Positions 24,426-31,750 of a stretch of DNA of 44,464 nucleotides are shown piece after piece; within the stretch, counting starts at the first letter, position 1, and the number at the start of each line of letters is the position of its first letter. A program made the position numbers and the translations under genes. Origin of the DNA: Nonomuraea zeae (GTDB lineage Bacteria; Actinomycetota; Actinomycetes; Streptosporangiales; Streptosporangiaceae). The stretch is from NCBI RefSeq assembly GCF_005889725.1, contig NZ_VCKX01000080.1:1-44464 (forward strand). The letters run 5' to 3'. The notes under the pieces are model-generated. The model ran no database searches. It was not told the origin of the DNA and worked only from the letters and a program-made list of their open reading frames with translations.

Positions 24426-25028
24426 ATGAAGATCCTCGTCTTTGGCGCGACCGGCATGATCGGGCAGCGCATTGTCACAGAGCTGACCACCCGCGGGCAC
24501 GAGGTGACCGGGGTCAGCCGCTCGGGTCCCGTCAAGGGAGACGTCCACGACTCCGCCACGCTGGCCAAGGGATACGACGCCGTCGTCTCCGCCATCGCGC
24601 CGCCGCGCGACGGCACCGAGCCCGAGGCGCCCTTCGTGGCCGCCAACCGCGCGCTCATCGACGGCGTGCGCGCCGCCGGGGTGCGCAGGCTGATCGTCGT
24701 GGGTGGCGCGGGCAGCCTCCAGGTCGCGCCCGGCCTCGACCTGGTCGACACGCCCGACTTCCCGGACGCCTACAAGAAGGAGTCCCTGGCGGCGCGGGCC
24801 GCCCTCGGTCTCTACCGGGAGGTCCAGGACCTCGACTGGACGTTCGTCTCGCCGGCCGCCGAGATCGCGCCGGGCGAGCGTACCGGCGTCTACCGGATCG
24901 GCGGCGACACGCTGCTGACCGACGACGAGGGCCGCAGCTTCATCTCCGCCGAGGACTACGCGGTGGCGATCGCCGACGAGGTGGAGCTGGCGGCCCACCC
25001 GCGCCGGCGCATCACCGTCGCCTACTGA
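24426..25028 (+). CDS. NAD(P)-binding (NmrA/YwnB-like) reductase
   Basis: This 200-residue atypical SDR has the Rossmann motif ILVFGATGMIGQ at residues 3-14, VVSAIAPP near 57, LIVVGGAGSLQVAPG near 88 and the FVSPAAEIAPGERTG substrate loop. The small size and motifs match YwnB-like putative quinone or oxidative-stress reductases, often controlled by HxlR proteins. ATG 24426 is preferred; TTG 24408 and GTG 24417 lie in the operator. It ends convergent with the DUF4032 gene, overlapping it by seven bases. Confidence 0.9.
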   Translation: MKILVFGATGMIGQRIVTELTTRGHEVTGVSRSGPVKGDVHDSATLAKGYDAVVSAIAPPRDGTEPEAPFVAANRALIDGVRAAGVRRLIVVGGAGSLQVAPGLDLVDTPDFPDAYKKESLAARAALGLYREVQDLDWTFVSPAAEIAPGERTGVYRIGGDTLLTDDEGRSFISAEDYAVAIADEVELAAHPRRRITVAY

Positions 25029-26278
25029 ACGGCCTCGTCTGCGGCCTCGTCTGCGGCCTCGTCTGCGGCCTCGTCCGGGGCCTCGTCGGGCAGCAGCGCC
25101 TTCTCGTCGGGCTTGTGGACCAGCACGTTGTCCACGTACGACTTCACGGCCTCGGCCAGGCCCACGTCGGAGCCCGCCTCCTCCGACAGGTACCAGCGGT
25201 GGTCGAGGATCTCGTGGAAGAGCTGCGCGGGCTCCAGCTTCCCGCGCAGCTCGGCGGGGATGGCCTCGACCGTGGGCTGGAACACCTCGGCCAGCCAGCG
25301 GTGCGCCACGATGGCCTCGTCCTCGTGGCGCAGCCCCTTGGCCACCCGGTAGCCGTCGAGGTCGTTCAGCAGCCGCCGCGCCTGGTTCTCCTCCACGTCG
25401 AGCCCGGTCAGCCTGAGCAGGCGCCGCTGGTGGTGCCCGGAGTCCACGACCTTGGGCCGGACGATCAGGCGCCCGGTGCCGACCTTGCGCCGCACCATCA
25501 TCTCGGCCACGTCGAAGCCGAGCAGGTTGAGCCGCCTGATCCGCTGCTCCACCCGGTGCCAGTCCACCTCTTCGATGATCTCGCTCTGGGTGATCTCGTC
25601 CCACAGGCGGTGGTAGCGGGTGACGATGTCCTCGGCGGTGTCCATGGGGTCGATCGACGGGTGCAGCAGCCCGCCGGCCTCCAGGTCGAGCATCTCGCCG
25701 AAGATGTTCGTGTGCGCGATGTCGATGTCGCCGAGCCGCTGGCCCTCGCTGATCATCGGATGCATCTCGCCGGTCTCGGCGTCCACCAGGTAGGCCGCGA
25801 ACGCCCCCGCGTCCCTGCGGAAGAGCGTGTTGGACAGCGAGCAGTCGCCCCAGTAGAAGCCGTTGAGGTGCAGCCGCACCAGCAGCACGGCCAGCGCGTC
25901 CAGCAGGCGGGTGAGCGTGTCGGGCCGCAGCGTGCCCGACATGACCGCGCGGTAGGGGAGCGAGAACTGCAGGTGCCTGGTGATCAGCGCCGCGTCCAGG
26001 CCCTCCTCGCGGCCGGTGACGTACGCGACGGGCTCCACCGAGGGCGCGTCGAGCCGGGCGAGGTCCCACAGCAACTGGTATTCGCGCTTGGCGAAGCGCT
26101 CGCTGATCTCCTTGATCGCGTACACCTTGCCGGACAGCCGGGCGAACCTCACCACGTGCCGGGAAATGCCGCGCGGCAGATCGACCAAGTGATACTGCGG
26201 CCAGTCTTGAAGCGGGACCTCCCACGGGAGGCGGATCAGGTCAGGGTCGCCTAGCGCGCCGGTGATCTGCAGGGGCAT
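25022..26278 (-). CDS. DUF4032 kinase-like protein
   Basis: This 418-residue protein starts with a lipopolysaccharide-kinase-like fold: AIKEISERFAKREYQLL supplies the Lys, and GFYWGDCSLSNTLF plus LVDAETGEMHP are the catalytic-loop and metal-loop equivalents. The DUF4032 domain follows (WHRVEQRIRRLNLLGFDVAEMM, then GYRVAKGLRHEDEAIVAHRWL). The substrate is unknown. The C-terminus ends in DEAADEAADEAADEA, encoded by a 12-base tandem repeat. ATG 26278 lies six bases after a perfect TANNNT element and so is probably leaderless. It shares a promoter region with the DUF885 gene. Confidence 0.9.
   Translation of the reverse strand: MPLQITGALGDPDLIRLPWEVPLQDWPQYHLVDLPRGISRHVVRFARLSGKVYAIKEISERFAKREYQLLWDLARLDAPSVEPVAYVTGREEGLDAALITRHLQFSLPYRAVMSGTLRPDTLTRLLDALAVLLVRLHLNGFYWGDCSLSNTLFRRDAGAFAAYLVDAETGEMHPMISEGQRLGDIDIAHTNIFGEMLDLEAGGLLHPSIDPMDTAEDIVTRYHRLWDEITQSEIIEEVDWHRVEQRIRRLNLLGFDVAEMMVRRKVGTGRLIVRPKVVDSGHHQRRLLRLTGLDVEENQARRLLNDLDGYRVAKGLRHEDEAIVAHRWLAEVFQPTVEAIPAELRGKLEPAQLFHEILDHRWYLSEEAGSDVGLAEAVKSYVDNVLVHKPDEKALLPDEAPDEAADEAADEAADEAVQ
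25031..25090. repeat. 12-bp tandem repeat in DUF4032 3' end
   Basis: GGCCTCGTCTGC is repeated exactly at 25031, 25043 and 25055, with variants at 25067 and 25079. It encodes the acidic DEAA repeats at the protein's C-terminus. Copy number is likely to vary between strains. Confidence 0.85.
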
Positions 26279-26284
26279 TTGCAC

Positions 26285-26294
26285 AGGATAAGGT
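26285..26294. promoter_or_regulatory. Overlapping divergent -10 elements giving two leaderless mRNAs
   Basis: Within AGGATAAGGT, the plus strand has TAAGGT (26289-26294) six bases before GTG 26301, and the minus strand has TATCCT (26290-26285) six bases before ATG 26278. Both fit the TANNNT-N6-8-start rule for leaderless actinobacterial transcripts. The two -10 elements share the TA at 26289-26290. Only 22 bases separate the two coding sequences, so each gene's -35 region must lie inside the other's coding sequence. Confidence 0.72.
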
Positions 26295-26300
26295 GCATCG

Positions 26301-27869
26301 GTGGACGAGTTTCTCAAGTGGTACTTTTCAGACCGTCCGGTCGTCGCCAGCTCCCTGGGGGCCGACGGTTACGATCACACTCTCGGTGACTTCACCGCCT
26401 CCGCCTGGACCGCCCGCGAGCGGGCCGAGGAACGCTGGCTCGAACGGCTGTCGGCTACCGAGGCCGCGTCGGTGGACGACGCGATCGACAGGGATCTCGT
26501 CCTCTCCCAGCTGAGAGGCTCGATCGCGCTGGCATCCTGGCCCGAGTGGCGCCGTGACCCGGTCGTCTACCTCTCCGCGATCTTCGTCTCGATGTACACG
26601 CCGTTCCAGCGGCGGCTCAAGCCGGAGCCCGAGCTGGTGGCCTCCGCCGTCTCCCGGCTGGCCGAGGTGCCCGGCGTGCTGGCCGCCTGCCGGGCGAACC
26701 TGGACCCGGAGCTGGCCGCGCCGCTGCTGGTCACGCGCGGGCTCGGTCAGGCGCGCACCGGCCGCAACTTCCTCACCCGCACGATCCCGTCCATGATCGA
26801 GGACCCCGGGCTGCGCGCGAAGGTGGCCGAGGCCGCCGAGCCCGCCGCGCGGGCCTTCGACGAGCTCGTCGCCTTCCTGGAGGGTTTCCAGTGCGGCGGC
26901 ACCTGGCGGATGGGGGAGCGGCTCTACTCCACGCTGCTGCGCGAGCGCGAGCTGCTCGGGTACGGCGCCGCCGAGCTGCACGAGAAGGGCAAGGCCGCCT
27001 GGGCGGAGCTGGACGGGCGCATGCGCGAGGTGGCGCGCCGGATCAACGGCTCCGGGGACTGGCGGGCGGCCATGGAGTCCCTCATGGACGACCACCCGCC
27101 GACCCTGGCCGACATGCGGTCCGAGTACGAGGCGGAGACCCAGCGGGCCCGCGCGTTCGTGCGGGAGCGGGACCTGGTCACCTTCGCGGAGGGCGAGGAG
27201 TGCCAGGTGCTCCCGTCGGCCGAGTACACCCGCCCGATACTGTCCGTGGCCCACTACCTCGCGCCGCCGCCGCTGACCAGCTCGCGGACCGGCATCTTCT
27301 TCGTCCCGTACACGCCTGACGACTTCACCCCCGAGCAGGTGCGCCAGCGGCTGCGGACGAACTCGCGGGCCCAGATGCCCTCGATCGCCGTCCACGAGGC
27401 CTACCCCGGCCATCACTGGCACCTGTCGTACATGGCGGGCAGCACCAGCACCCCCAGGAAGGTCTTCAGGACCCCGTACTTCACCGAGGGCTGGGCCCTG
27501 TACGTCGAGAAGCTGCTGCACGAGCAGGGCTACTTCGACACCCCGGCCACCGAGCTGGCGCACCTGGACTGCCGGATCTTCCGCGCCGCCAGGATGGTCG
27601 TGGACACCGCGCTGCACTGCGAGGACATGTCCGTCGAGGAGGCCGAGACGTTCATGGCCACGAAGGCGTCGCTCTCGCCCGGCACGGCCCAGGGCGAGGT
27701 GAACCGCTACTGCGCCTGGCCCACCCAGGCGCCCTCCTACCTCACGGGCGCGATCGAGATCGACCGCATCCGCGAGTCCTTCCAGGGCTCGCTCAAGGAG
27801 TTCCACGACCGGATCGCCGGCTCCGGCGGCCTGCCGCTGGGGCTGGCCGAGCAGGCGGCGCTCGGCTAA
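26301..27869 (+). CDS. DUF885 metallopeptidase-like protein
   Basis: This 522-residue mostly helical protein has the zinc-peptidase signature HEAYPGHHWH near residue 364 (an HExxxGH variant) and the downstream glutamate in EGWALYVEK near 395, both hallmarks of DUF885 carboxypeptidase-like enzymes. PSYLTGAIEIDRIRE near the C-terminus is also conserved. It is probably a cytosolic peptidase or amidohydrolase; the substrate is unknown. GTG 26301 has no ribosome site and matches a leaderless start. The stop overlaps the convergent aldolase gene by four bases. Confidence 0.91.
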   Translation: MDEFLKWYFSDRPVVASSLGADGYDHTLGDFTASAWTARERAEERWLERLSATEAASVDDAIDRDLVLSQLRGSIALASWPEWRRDPVVYLSAIFVSMYTPFQRRLKPEPELVASAVSRLAEVPGVLAACRANLDPELAAPLLVTRGLGQARTGRNFLTRTIPSMIEDPGLRAKVAEAAEPAARAFDELVAFLEGFQCGGTWRMGERLYSTLLRERELLGYGAAELHEKGKAAWAELDGRMREVARRINGSGDWRAAMESLMDDHPPTLADMRSEYEAETQRARAFVRERDLVTFAEGEECQVLPSAEYTRPILSVAHYLAPPPLTSSRTGIFFVPYTPDDFTPEQVRQRLRTNSRAQMPSIAVHEAYPGHHWHLSYMAGSTSTPRKVFRTPYFTEGWALYVEKLLHEQGYFDTPATELAHLDCRIFRAARMVVDTALHCEDMSVEEAETFMATKASLSPGTAQGEVNRYCAWPTQAPSYLTGAIEIDRIRESFQGSLKEFHDRIAGSGGLPLGLAEQAALG

Positions 27870-28501
27870 CCCTTCCTGGGGAAGGCGGGCGGGTTGAGCG
27901 CCCGTTCGACGACGGCCGCGAGCTGGTCGTCCGTCAGGATGGCCGGCTTGCCGACGCCGAGCGCCCTGACGTACACCTCGCACAGCCACTCCAGCAGGCG
28001 GGTCGCCTCGAACGCCTGCTCCAGCGTCGCCCCGATGGTCACCCCGCCGTGGTTGGCCATCAGGGCGGCCTGCTTGCCCTCCATCGCGGCGCGGACGTTG
28101 GCGGCCAGCTCGGGGGTCCCGTACGTGGCGTACTCGGCCACCTTGACCACCCCGCCGAGCAGCAGCGCGTTGTAGTGCACCGGAGGCAGCTCGGTCATCG
28201 TCGTGGCCACCACCGTCCCGAACACCGAGTGCGTGTGCACGATCGCCGTGGTGCCGGTGGCCTCGTACACGGCCAGGTGCATGGGGGTCTCGCTGGACGG
28301 CTGCAGGTCGCCTTCCACCAGGTGGCCCGACGTGTCGACGATCGGGCACATCTCCGGCGTCAGCCGGTCGAGCGCGACCCCGGAGGGCGTGACCGCGACC
28401 TGGTCGCCCTGGCGCACGCTCAGGTTGCCCGACGTGCCGATGACCAGGCCGAGCTCGATCGCGCGCCGCCCGTACTCGCACAATTGCTCACGCAGGCTCA
28501 T
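27866..28501 (-). CDS. Class II aldolase/adducin family protein
   Basis: This 211-residue protein is like L-fuculose-1-phosphate and L-ribulose-5-phosphate enzymes. The phosphate-binding GTSGNLS is at 22-28 and TPSG at 38-41, the catalytic-type Glu71 is in SSETPMH, the zinc-ligand His pair in HTHS is at 89 and 91, and NHGG with the third His is at 151. Such enzymes cleave or epimerise phosphorylated sugars, which fits the nearby PfkB kinase. A TACATT element eight bases before the ATG (minus strand, 28515-28510) suggests an independent, nearly leaderless promoter, although the TetR gene is only 37 bases upstream. Confidence 0.92.
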   Translation of the reverse strand: MSLREQLCEYGRRAIELGLVIGTSGNLSVRQGDQVAVTPSGVALDRLTPEMCPIVDTSGHLVEGDLQPSSETPMHLAVYEATGTTAIVHTHSVFGTVVATTMTELPPVHYNALLLGGVVKVAEYATYGTPELAANVRAAMEGKQAALMANHGGVTIGATLEQAFEATRLLEWLCEVYVRALGVGKPAILTDDQLAAVVERALNPPAFPRKG

Positions 28502-28538
28502 GTGCTGGGAATGTAGTCGGTCGTCCGAAATGCGGCAA

Positions 28539-29123
28539 TCACAGGCGGTCGAGGGCCTGGAGCATGAGGCGTTCGAGGTCCACCCGGGTGAGGCGGCCCG
28601 GATAGAGGAGCAGGTGCAGGCTGAGGCCGTCGACCAGGGCCAGCAGGTACTCGGTGAGGTCGTCCAGGTTGTCGTCCGTACGCAGCTCGCCGGCCGCGCG
28701 GGCCTGCCCGAGCAGGTCGCGTACGGCGGCGCGCAGCTCGCCCGCCTCGGTCCGCTGCACCTCGGCCAGCCGCTCGGAGGCCAGGCTCCGGCTCCAGAAG
28801 CTGACCTCCAGCCGGGTCTCCTGAGTACGCTCGGCGTCCAGCGGCAGGTTGTCCAGCAGCAGCTCGCGCAGGGCCGCGAGCCCGGACACGCCCTCGACCT
28901 TGCCGCTCAGTCTGGCGCGGATGCGCTGGTGCGACTGGCGCAGCGCGGACAGCAGGATCTCGTCCTTGTCGGCGAAGTAGTGGGCGAGCACGCCGTTGGA
29001 GTAGCCGGCCTCCTTGGCGATGGCCCGGGTGGTGGCGGCGTCGATGCCGTCCCTGACGATCACCCGGCGGGCCGCTGACAGGACCTCGCGCCTGCGCTCG
29101 TCGTGATCGACGATCTTGGGCAT
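28539..29123 (-). CDS. TetR family transcriptional regulator
   Basis: This 194-residue repressor has an N-terminal helix-turn-helix at about residues 8-55 (RREVLSAARRVIVRDGIDAATTRAIAKEAGYSNGVLAHYFADKDEIL, shown here only as family pattern in parts) and a helical ligand domain of the BetI/TetR_C_6 type. It is divergent from the PfkB kinase and upstream of the aldolase. The intergenic palindrome GTCTA-TT-TAGAC at 29165-29176 is the likely operator, so it probably represses the aldolase-kinase-aminotransferase set until a pathway metabolite appears. Confidence 0.92.
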   Translation of the reverse strand: MPKIVDHDERRREVLSAARRVIVRDGIDAATTRAIAKEAGYSNGVLAHYFADKDEILLSALRQSHQRIRARLSGKVEGVSGLAALRELLLDNLPLDAERTQETRLEVSFWSRSLASERLAEVQRTEAGELRAAVRDLLGQARAAGELRTDDNLDDLTEYLLALVDGLSLHLLLYPGRLTRVDLERLMLQALDRL

Positions 29124-29142
29124 CCGCTGCCTCCCCTTGGCA

Positions 29143-29177
29143 TTGACTTTTTATTCGGACGTCTGTCTATTTAGACT
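29143..29177 (+). promoter_or_regulatory. PfkB-gene promoter with TetR-like operator
   Basis: TTGACT (29143-29148), 17 bases and TCTATT (29166-29171) form a plausible promoter whose start falls on ATG 29178, giving a leaderless mRNA. GTCTA-TT-TAGAC (29165-29176) is a perfect inverted repeat over the -10, and GACGTC (29158-29163) lies just upstream. The layout is classic for repression by the divergent TetR. Confidence 0.65.
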
Positions 29178-30092
29178 ATGACCGTCGTCACCGTCGGCGT
29201 CCACATCGTCGACATTCTCGCCAGGCCCGTCGAGCACATCCCCGAGGGCCAGGACACCGTGCTGGTCGACCAGATCCGACTCACCGCCGCGGGCGCCGCC
29301 GCGGGCACGGCGGTGGACCTGGTCAAGCTGGGCCACGACGTGGTCACCATGGGCGCGGTCGGCGACGACGAGCTGGGCGACTTCCTGCTCGCCGTGCTGG
29401 CCAAGCGTGGGGTGGACGTCTCGCGCCTCGTACGCAGGACGGGGGAGCAGACCGCCGCCTCGATCCTGCCCATCAGGCCCGACGGCGGGCGCCCCAGCTT
29501 CCACGTGCCGGGGGCGAACCTCGGGGTGACCTTCGCCGACCTCGACGTCGACGTGCTGCGCGGCGCGCGGGCGATCCACCTGGGCGGCATGGACGTCACG
29601 TTCGGGCTCGGCGACCCGGCCTTCTTCGAGCTGCTGGACTCGGTGCGGTCGGCGGGGACGATCGTCACGATGGACCTGCTGTCGGAGATGCCCGACCTGC
29701 TGGGCATGGCCCGCGCGTTCCTGCCGCACGTGGACTACGTCCTGCCGAACGAGTCCCAGGCCCGGCTCATGACCGGCGCGCCGGACGCCGAGGAGGCCGC
29801 CGCCGCGCTGCTGGCGGACGGGCCGCGCGGCGTGCTCGTCACCCTCGGCGAGTCGGGCAGCCTCGTCGTGACGGCCGGCGGGAGCGAGCGGGTGCCCGCG
29901 CTGAAGACGGACGTCTCCGACACCACCGGATGCGGTGACGCGTACTGCGCCGGGTTCCTCACCGGCCTGCTCCACGGCCAGGACGTGCCGGCCGCCGCCA
30001 GGTGGGGCACGGCCGCCGCCGCCCGGGTCGCCACCGGGCTCGGCTCCGACGCCGGCCTCACCGACCTCGAATCCACCCTCGCCCTCCTCTAA
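29178..30092 (+). CDS. PfkB family carbohydrate kinase
   Basis: This 304-residue ribokinase-fold kinase would transfer phosphate from ATP to a sugar or nucleoside hydroxyl. LTAAGAAAGTAVDLVKLGHDV is the first PfkB region and DTTGCGDAYCAGFLTGL near 247-263 is the second, including the catalytic Asp and anion hole. The usual DTTGAGDAF is altered by Cys for Ala and Tyr for Phe. It probably supplies the phosphorylated substrate for the class II aldolase nearby. There is no ribosome site at ATG 29178, in keeping with leaderless transcription. Confidence 0.93.
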   Translation: MTVVTVGVHIVDILARPVEHIPEGQDTVLVDQIRLTAAGAAAGTAVDLVKLGHDVVTMGAVGDDELGDFLLAVLAKRGVDVSRLVRRTGEQTAASILPIRPDGGRPSFHVPGANLGVTFADLDVDVLRGARAIHLGGMDVTFGLGDPAFFELLDSVRSAGTIVTMDLLSEMPDLLGMARAFLPHVDYVLPNESQARLMTGAPDAEEAAAALLADGPRGVLVTLGESGSLVVTAGGSERVPALKTDVSDTTGCGDAYCAGFLTGLLHGQDVPAAARWGTAAAARVATGLGSDAGLTDLESTLALL

Positions 30093-30104
30093 GGACCCTC
30101 TCCG

Positions 30105-31319
30105 ATGACCGACGCAGATCTCCGCCGACGGGCCTTGAAGGTCGTCCCCGGCGGCATGTACGGGCACCTCAACGCCGCGCTCTTCGCCCCCGGCTTCCCC
30201 CAGTTCTTCGAGCGCGGCGAGGGCTGCCGGCAGTGGGACGTGGACGGCCGCGAGTACATCGACTTCATGTGCAGCTGGGGCCCCGTCGTGCTCGGGCACC
30301 GGCACCCGGGCGTGGAGGCGGCCGCCGCCCGGCAGGCCGCGCTCGGCGACTGCCTCAACGGCCCGGGGCCGATCATGGTGGAGCTGGCCGAGCTGCTCGT
30401 GGACACCGTGCCGAGCGCGGACTGGGCGATGTTCTCCAAGAACGGCACCGACGCCACCACGCAGGCGCTCATGGTCGCCAGGGCCGCGACCGGGCGGACC
30501 AAGGTGCTGATGGCGCACGGGGCCTACCACGGGGCGGACCCGTGGTGCACGCCCTCGCTCTCCGGCACGACGCCGAACGAGCGGGCCGACCTGGTGGAGT
30601 TCGCCTACAACTCCCTGGAGTCCCTGGAGGCCGCGGCGGCGACCGTGGAGGGGGACGTGGCGGCGATCATCGTGACCCCGTTCAAGCACGACTCGTTCGA
30701 GGACCAGGAGCTCGTGGAGCCGGCCTTCGCCCGCGGCGCCCGCGCCCTGGCCGACCGGCTCGGGGCGGCGCTGGTGATCGACGACGTGCGCGCCGGCTTC
30801 CGCGTCGACCTGCGGGGCTCGTGGGAGCCGTACGGGGTGCGCCCCGACCTGACGGCCTGGTCCAAGGCCATGGCGAACGGCTACCCGATCGCGGCGGTGA
30901 CCGGCACGGACGCGTTGCGCGGCCCCGCGCAGACGCTCTACTCGACGGGGTCGTTCTGGTTCTCGGCGGTGGCCATGGCCGCGGCCAAGGCGACCATCGA
31001 GATCCTGCGCGACACCGACGGCATCGGGGCCATGGAGCGCGCGGGCACCCAGCTGCGCGAGGGCCTGTACGAGCAGGCGAAGTCGCACGGGTTCGTGGTG
31101 AACCAGACCGGGCCCGTGACGATCCCGTGGCTCAGCTTCGACGGCGACGCGGACCTGTCCACGGCCATGTACTGGAGCGACGCCTGCCTGCGGCACGGGG
31201 TGTACCTGCACCCCTGGCACAACTGGTTCATGTCGGCCGCGCACACCGAGGCCGACGTGGCCAGGGCACTGGAGGGCACGGACCAGGCGTTCGCCGAAAC
31301 GCGCGCTCATTTCGCCTGA
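30105..31319 (+). CDS. Class III aminotransferase (GSA-aminotransferase-like)
   Basis: This is a 404-residue PLP-dependent enzyme. SKNGTDATTQALMVARAATGR binds the cofactor phosphate, VIDDVRAGFR (about residue 224) carries the Asp that contacts the pyridine ring, and TAWSKAMANGYP near 250 has the Schiff-base Lys. Relatives are glutamate-1-semialdehyde aminomutases and omega-transaminases; the hemL role is unlikely given the context. It follows the PfkB gene by 12 bases, so they form an operon. The set suggests breakdown of an amino-sugar, amino-polyol or similar compound, by inference. Confidence 0.93.
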   Translation: MTDADLRRRALKVVPGGMYGHLNAALFAPGFPQFFERGEGCRQWDVDGREYIDFMCSWGPVVLGHRHPGVEAAAARQAALGDCLNGPGPIMVELAELLVDTVPSADWAMFSKNGTDATTQALMVARAATGRTKVLMAHGAYHGADPWCTPSLSGTTPNERADLVEFAYNSLESLEAAAATVEGDVAAIIVTPFKHDSFEDQELVEPAFARGARALADRLGAALVIDDVRAGFRVDLRGSWEPYGVRPDLTAWSKAMANGYPIAAVTGTDALRGPAQTLYSTGSFWFSAVAMAAAKATIEILRDTDGIGAMERAGTQLREGLYEQAKSHGFVVNQTGPVTIPWLSFDGDADLSTAMYWSDACLRHGVYLHPWHNWFMSAAHTEADVARALEGTDQAFAETRAHFA

Positions 31320-31345
31320 CCTGTAATGCATCTGGCGTTCCGGAC

Positions 31346-31371
31346 ATGTGGAGGTTGTTGCTGCCCCACAT
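31346..31371 (+). promoter_or_regulatory. Inverted repeat ATGTGG-N14-CCACAT before the sigma remnant
   Basis: ATGTGG (31346-31351) and CCACAT (31366-31371) are perfect 6-base arms. The right arm touches the ribosome site AAGGAG at 31372-31377. It may be an operator or a hairpin near the ribosome site. Confidence 0.4.
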
Positions 31372-31382
31372 AAGGAGACCGG

Positions 31383-31750
31383 ATGGGAGTCGATCCAGCG
31401 AGCCGGTTCGAGGAGATCTACCGCTCCTCGTACGGCCCGCTCCTCGGATACGCGTTACGCCGGTGCCCCGATCCCGATGACGCGGCCGACGTCGTGGCCG
31501 AGACCTTCACCGTCGCCTGGCGGCGGATCGCGGGCGCGTGTTCCGGCGCCTGCCGGACGACGACGGGGAGCTGCTCTCCCTGGTCGCCTGGGAGCGGCTG
31601 GACCCCGGCCAGATCGCCAGAACGCTCGGCATATCCCGTAACGCGGTAAGAGTCAGGCTTTATCGCGCCCGCAAGCGCTTCGCCCGTGGCCTGGCCGAGG
31701 CCGGGATCGAGCGCGCGCAGGCCGTCGCGATCGAAGGGAGCGCGCTGTGA
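31383..31750 (+). pseudogene. Sigma-70 (ECF-type) factor with deleted linker and frameshift
   Basis: ATG 31383 with AAGGAG begins a normal sigma region 2: FEEIYRSSYGPLLGYALRRC, then DPDDAADVVAETFTVAWRRI. After about 50 residues the frame becomes nonsense. In the next frame, from about 31538, region 4 is complete: VFRRLPDDDGELLSLVAWERL, DPGQIARTLGISRNAVRVRLYRARKRF, stop at 31750. The interdomain part (about 60 residues in relatives, often including an RRVLANHQR segment) is missing and the halves are out of frame. No single polypeptide joins them without frameshifting. Deletion or misassembly are both possible. Confidence 0.82.

Noticed and set aside
24372..26225. A long minus-strand frame continuing upstream of the HxlR gene
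   Set aside because: The upstream part is antisense to the reductase and out of frame with DUF4032, with Arg/Gly/Ala-rich nonsense. Only the HxlR domain at the end is real.
30105..31319. hemL (glutamate-1-semialdehyde aminomutase)
   Set aside because: The family match is general and the gene sits in a TetR-controlled catabolic context without other heme genes.
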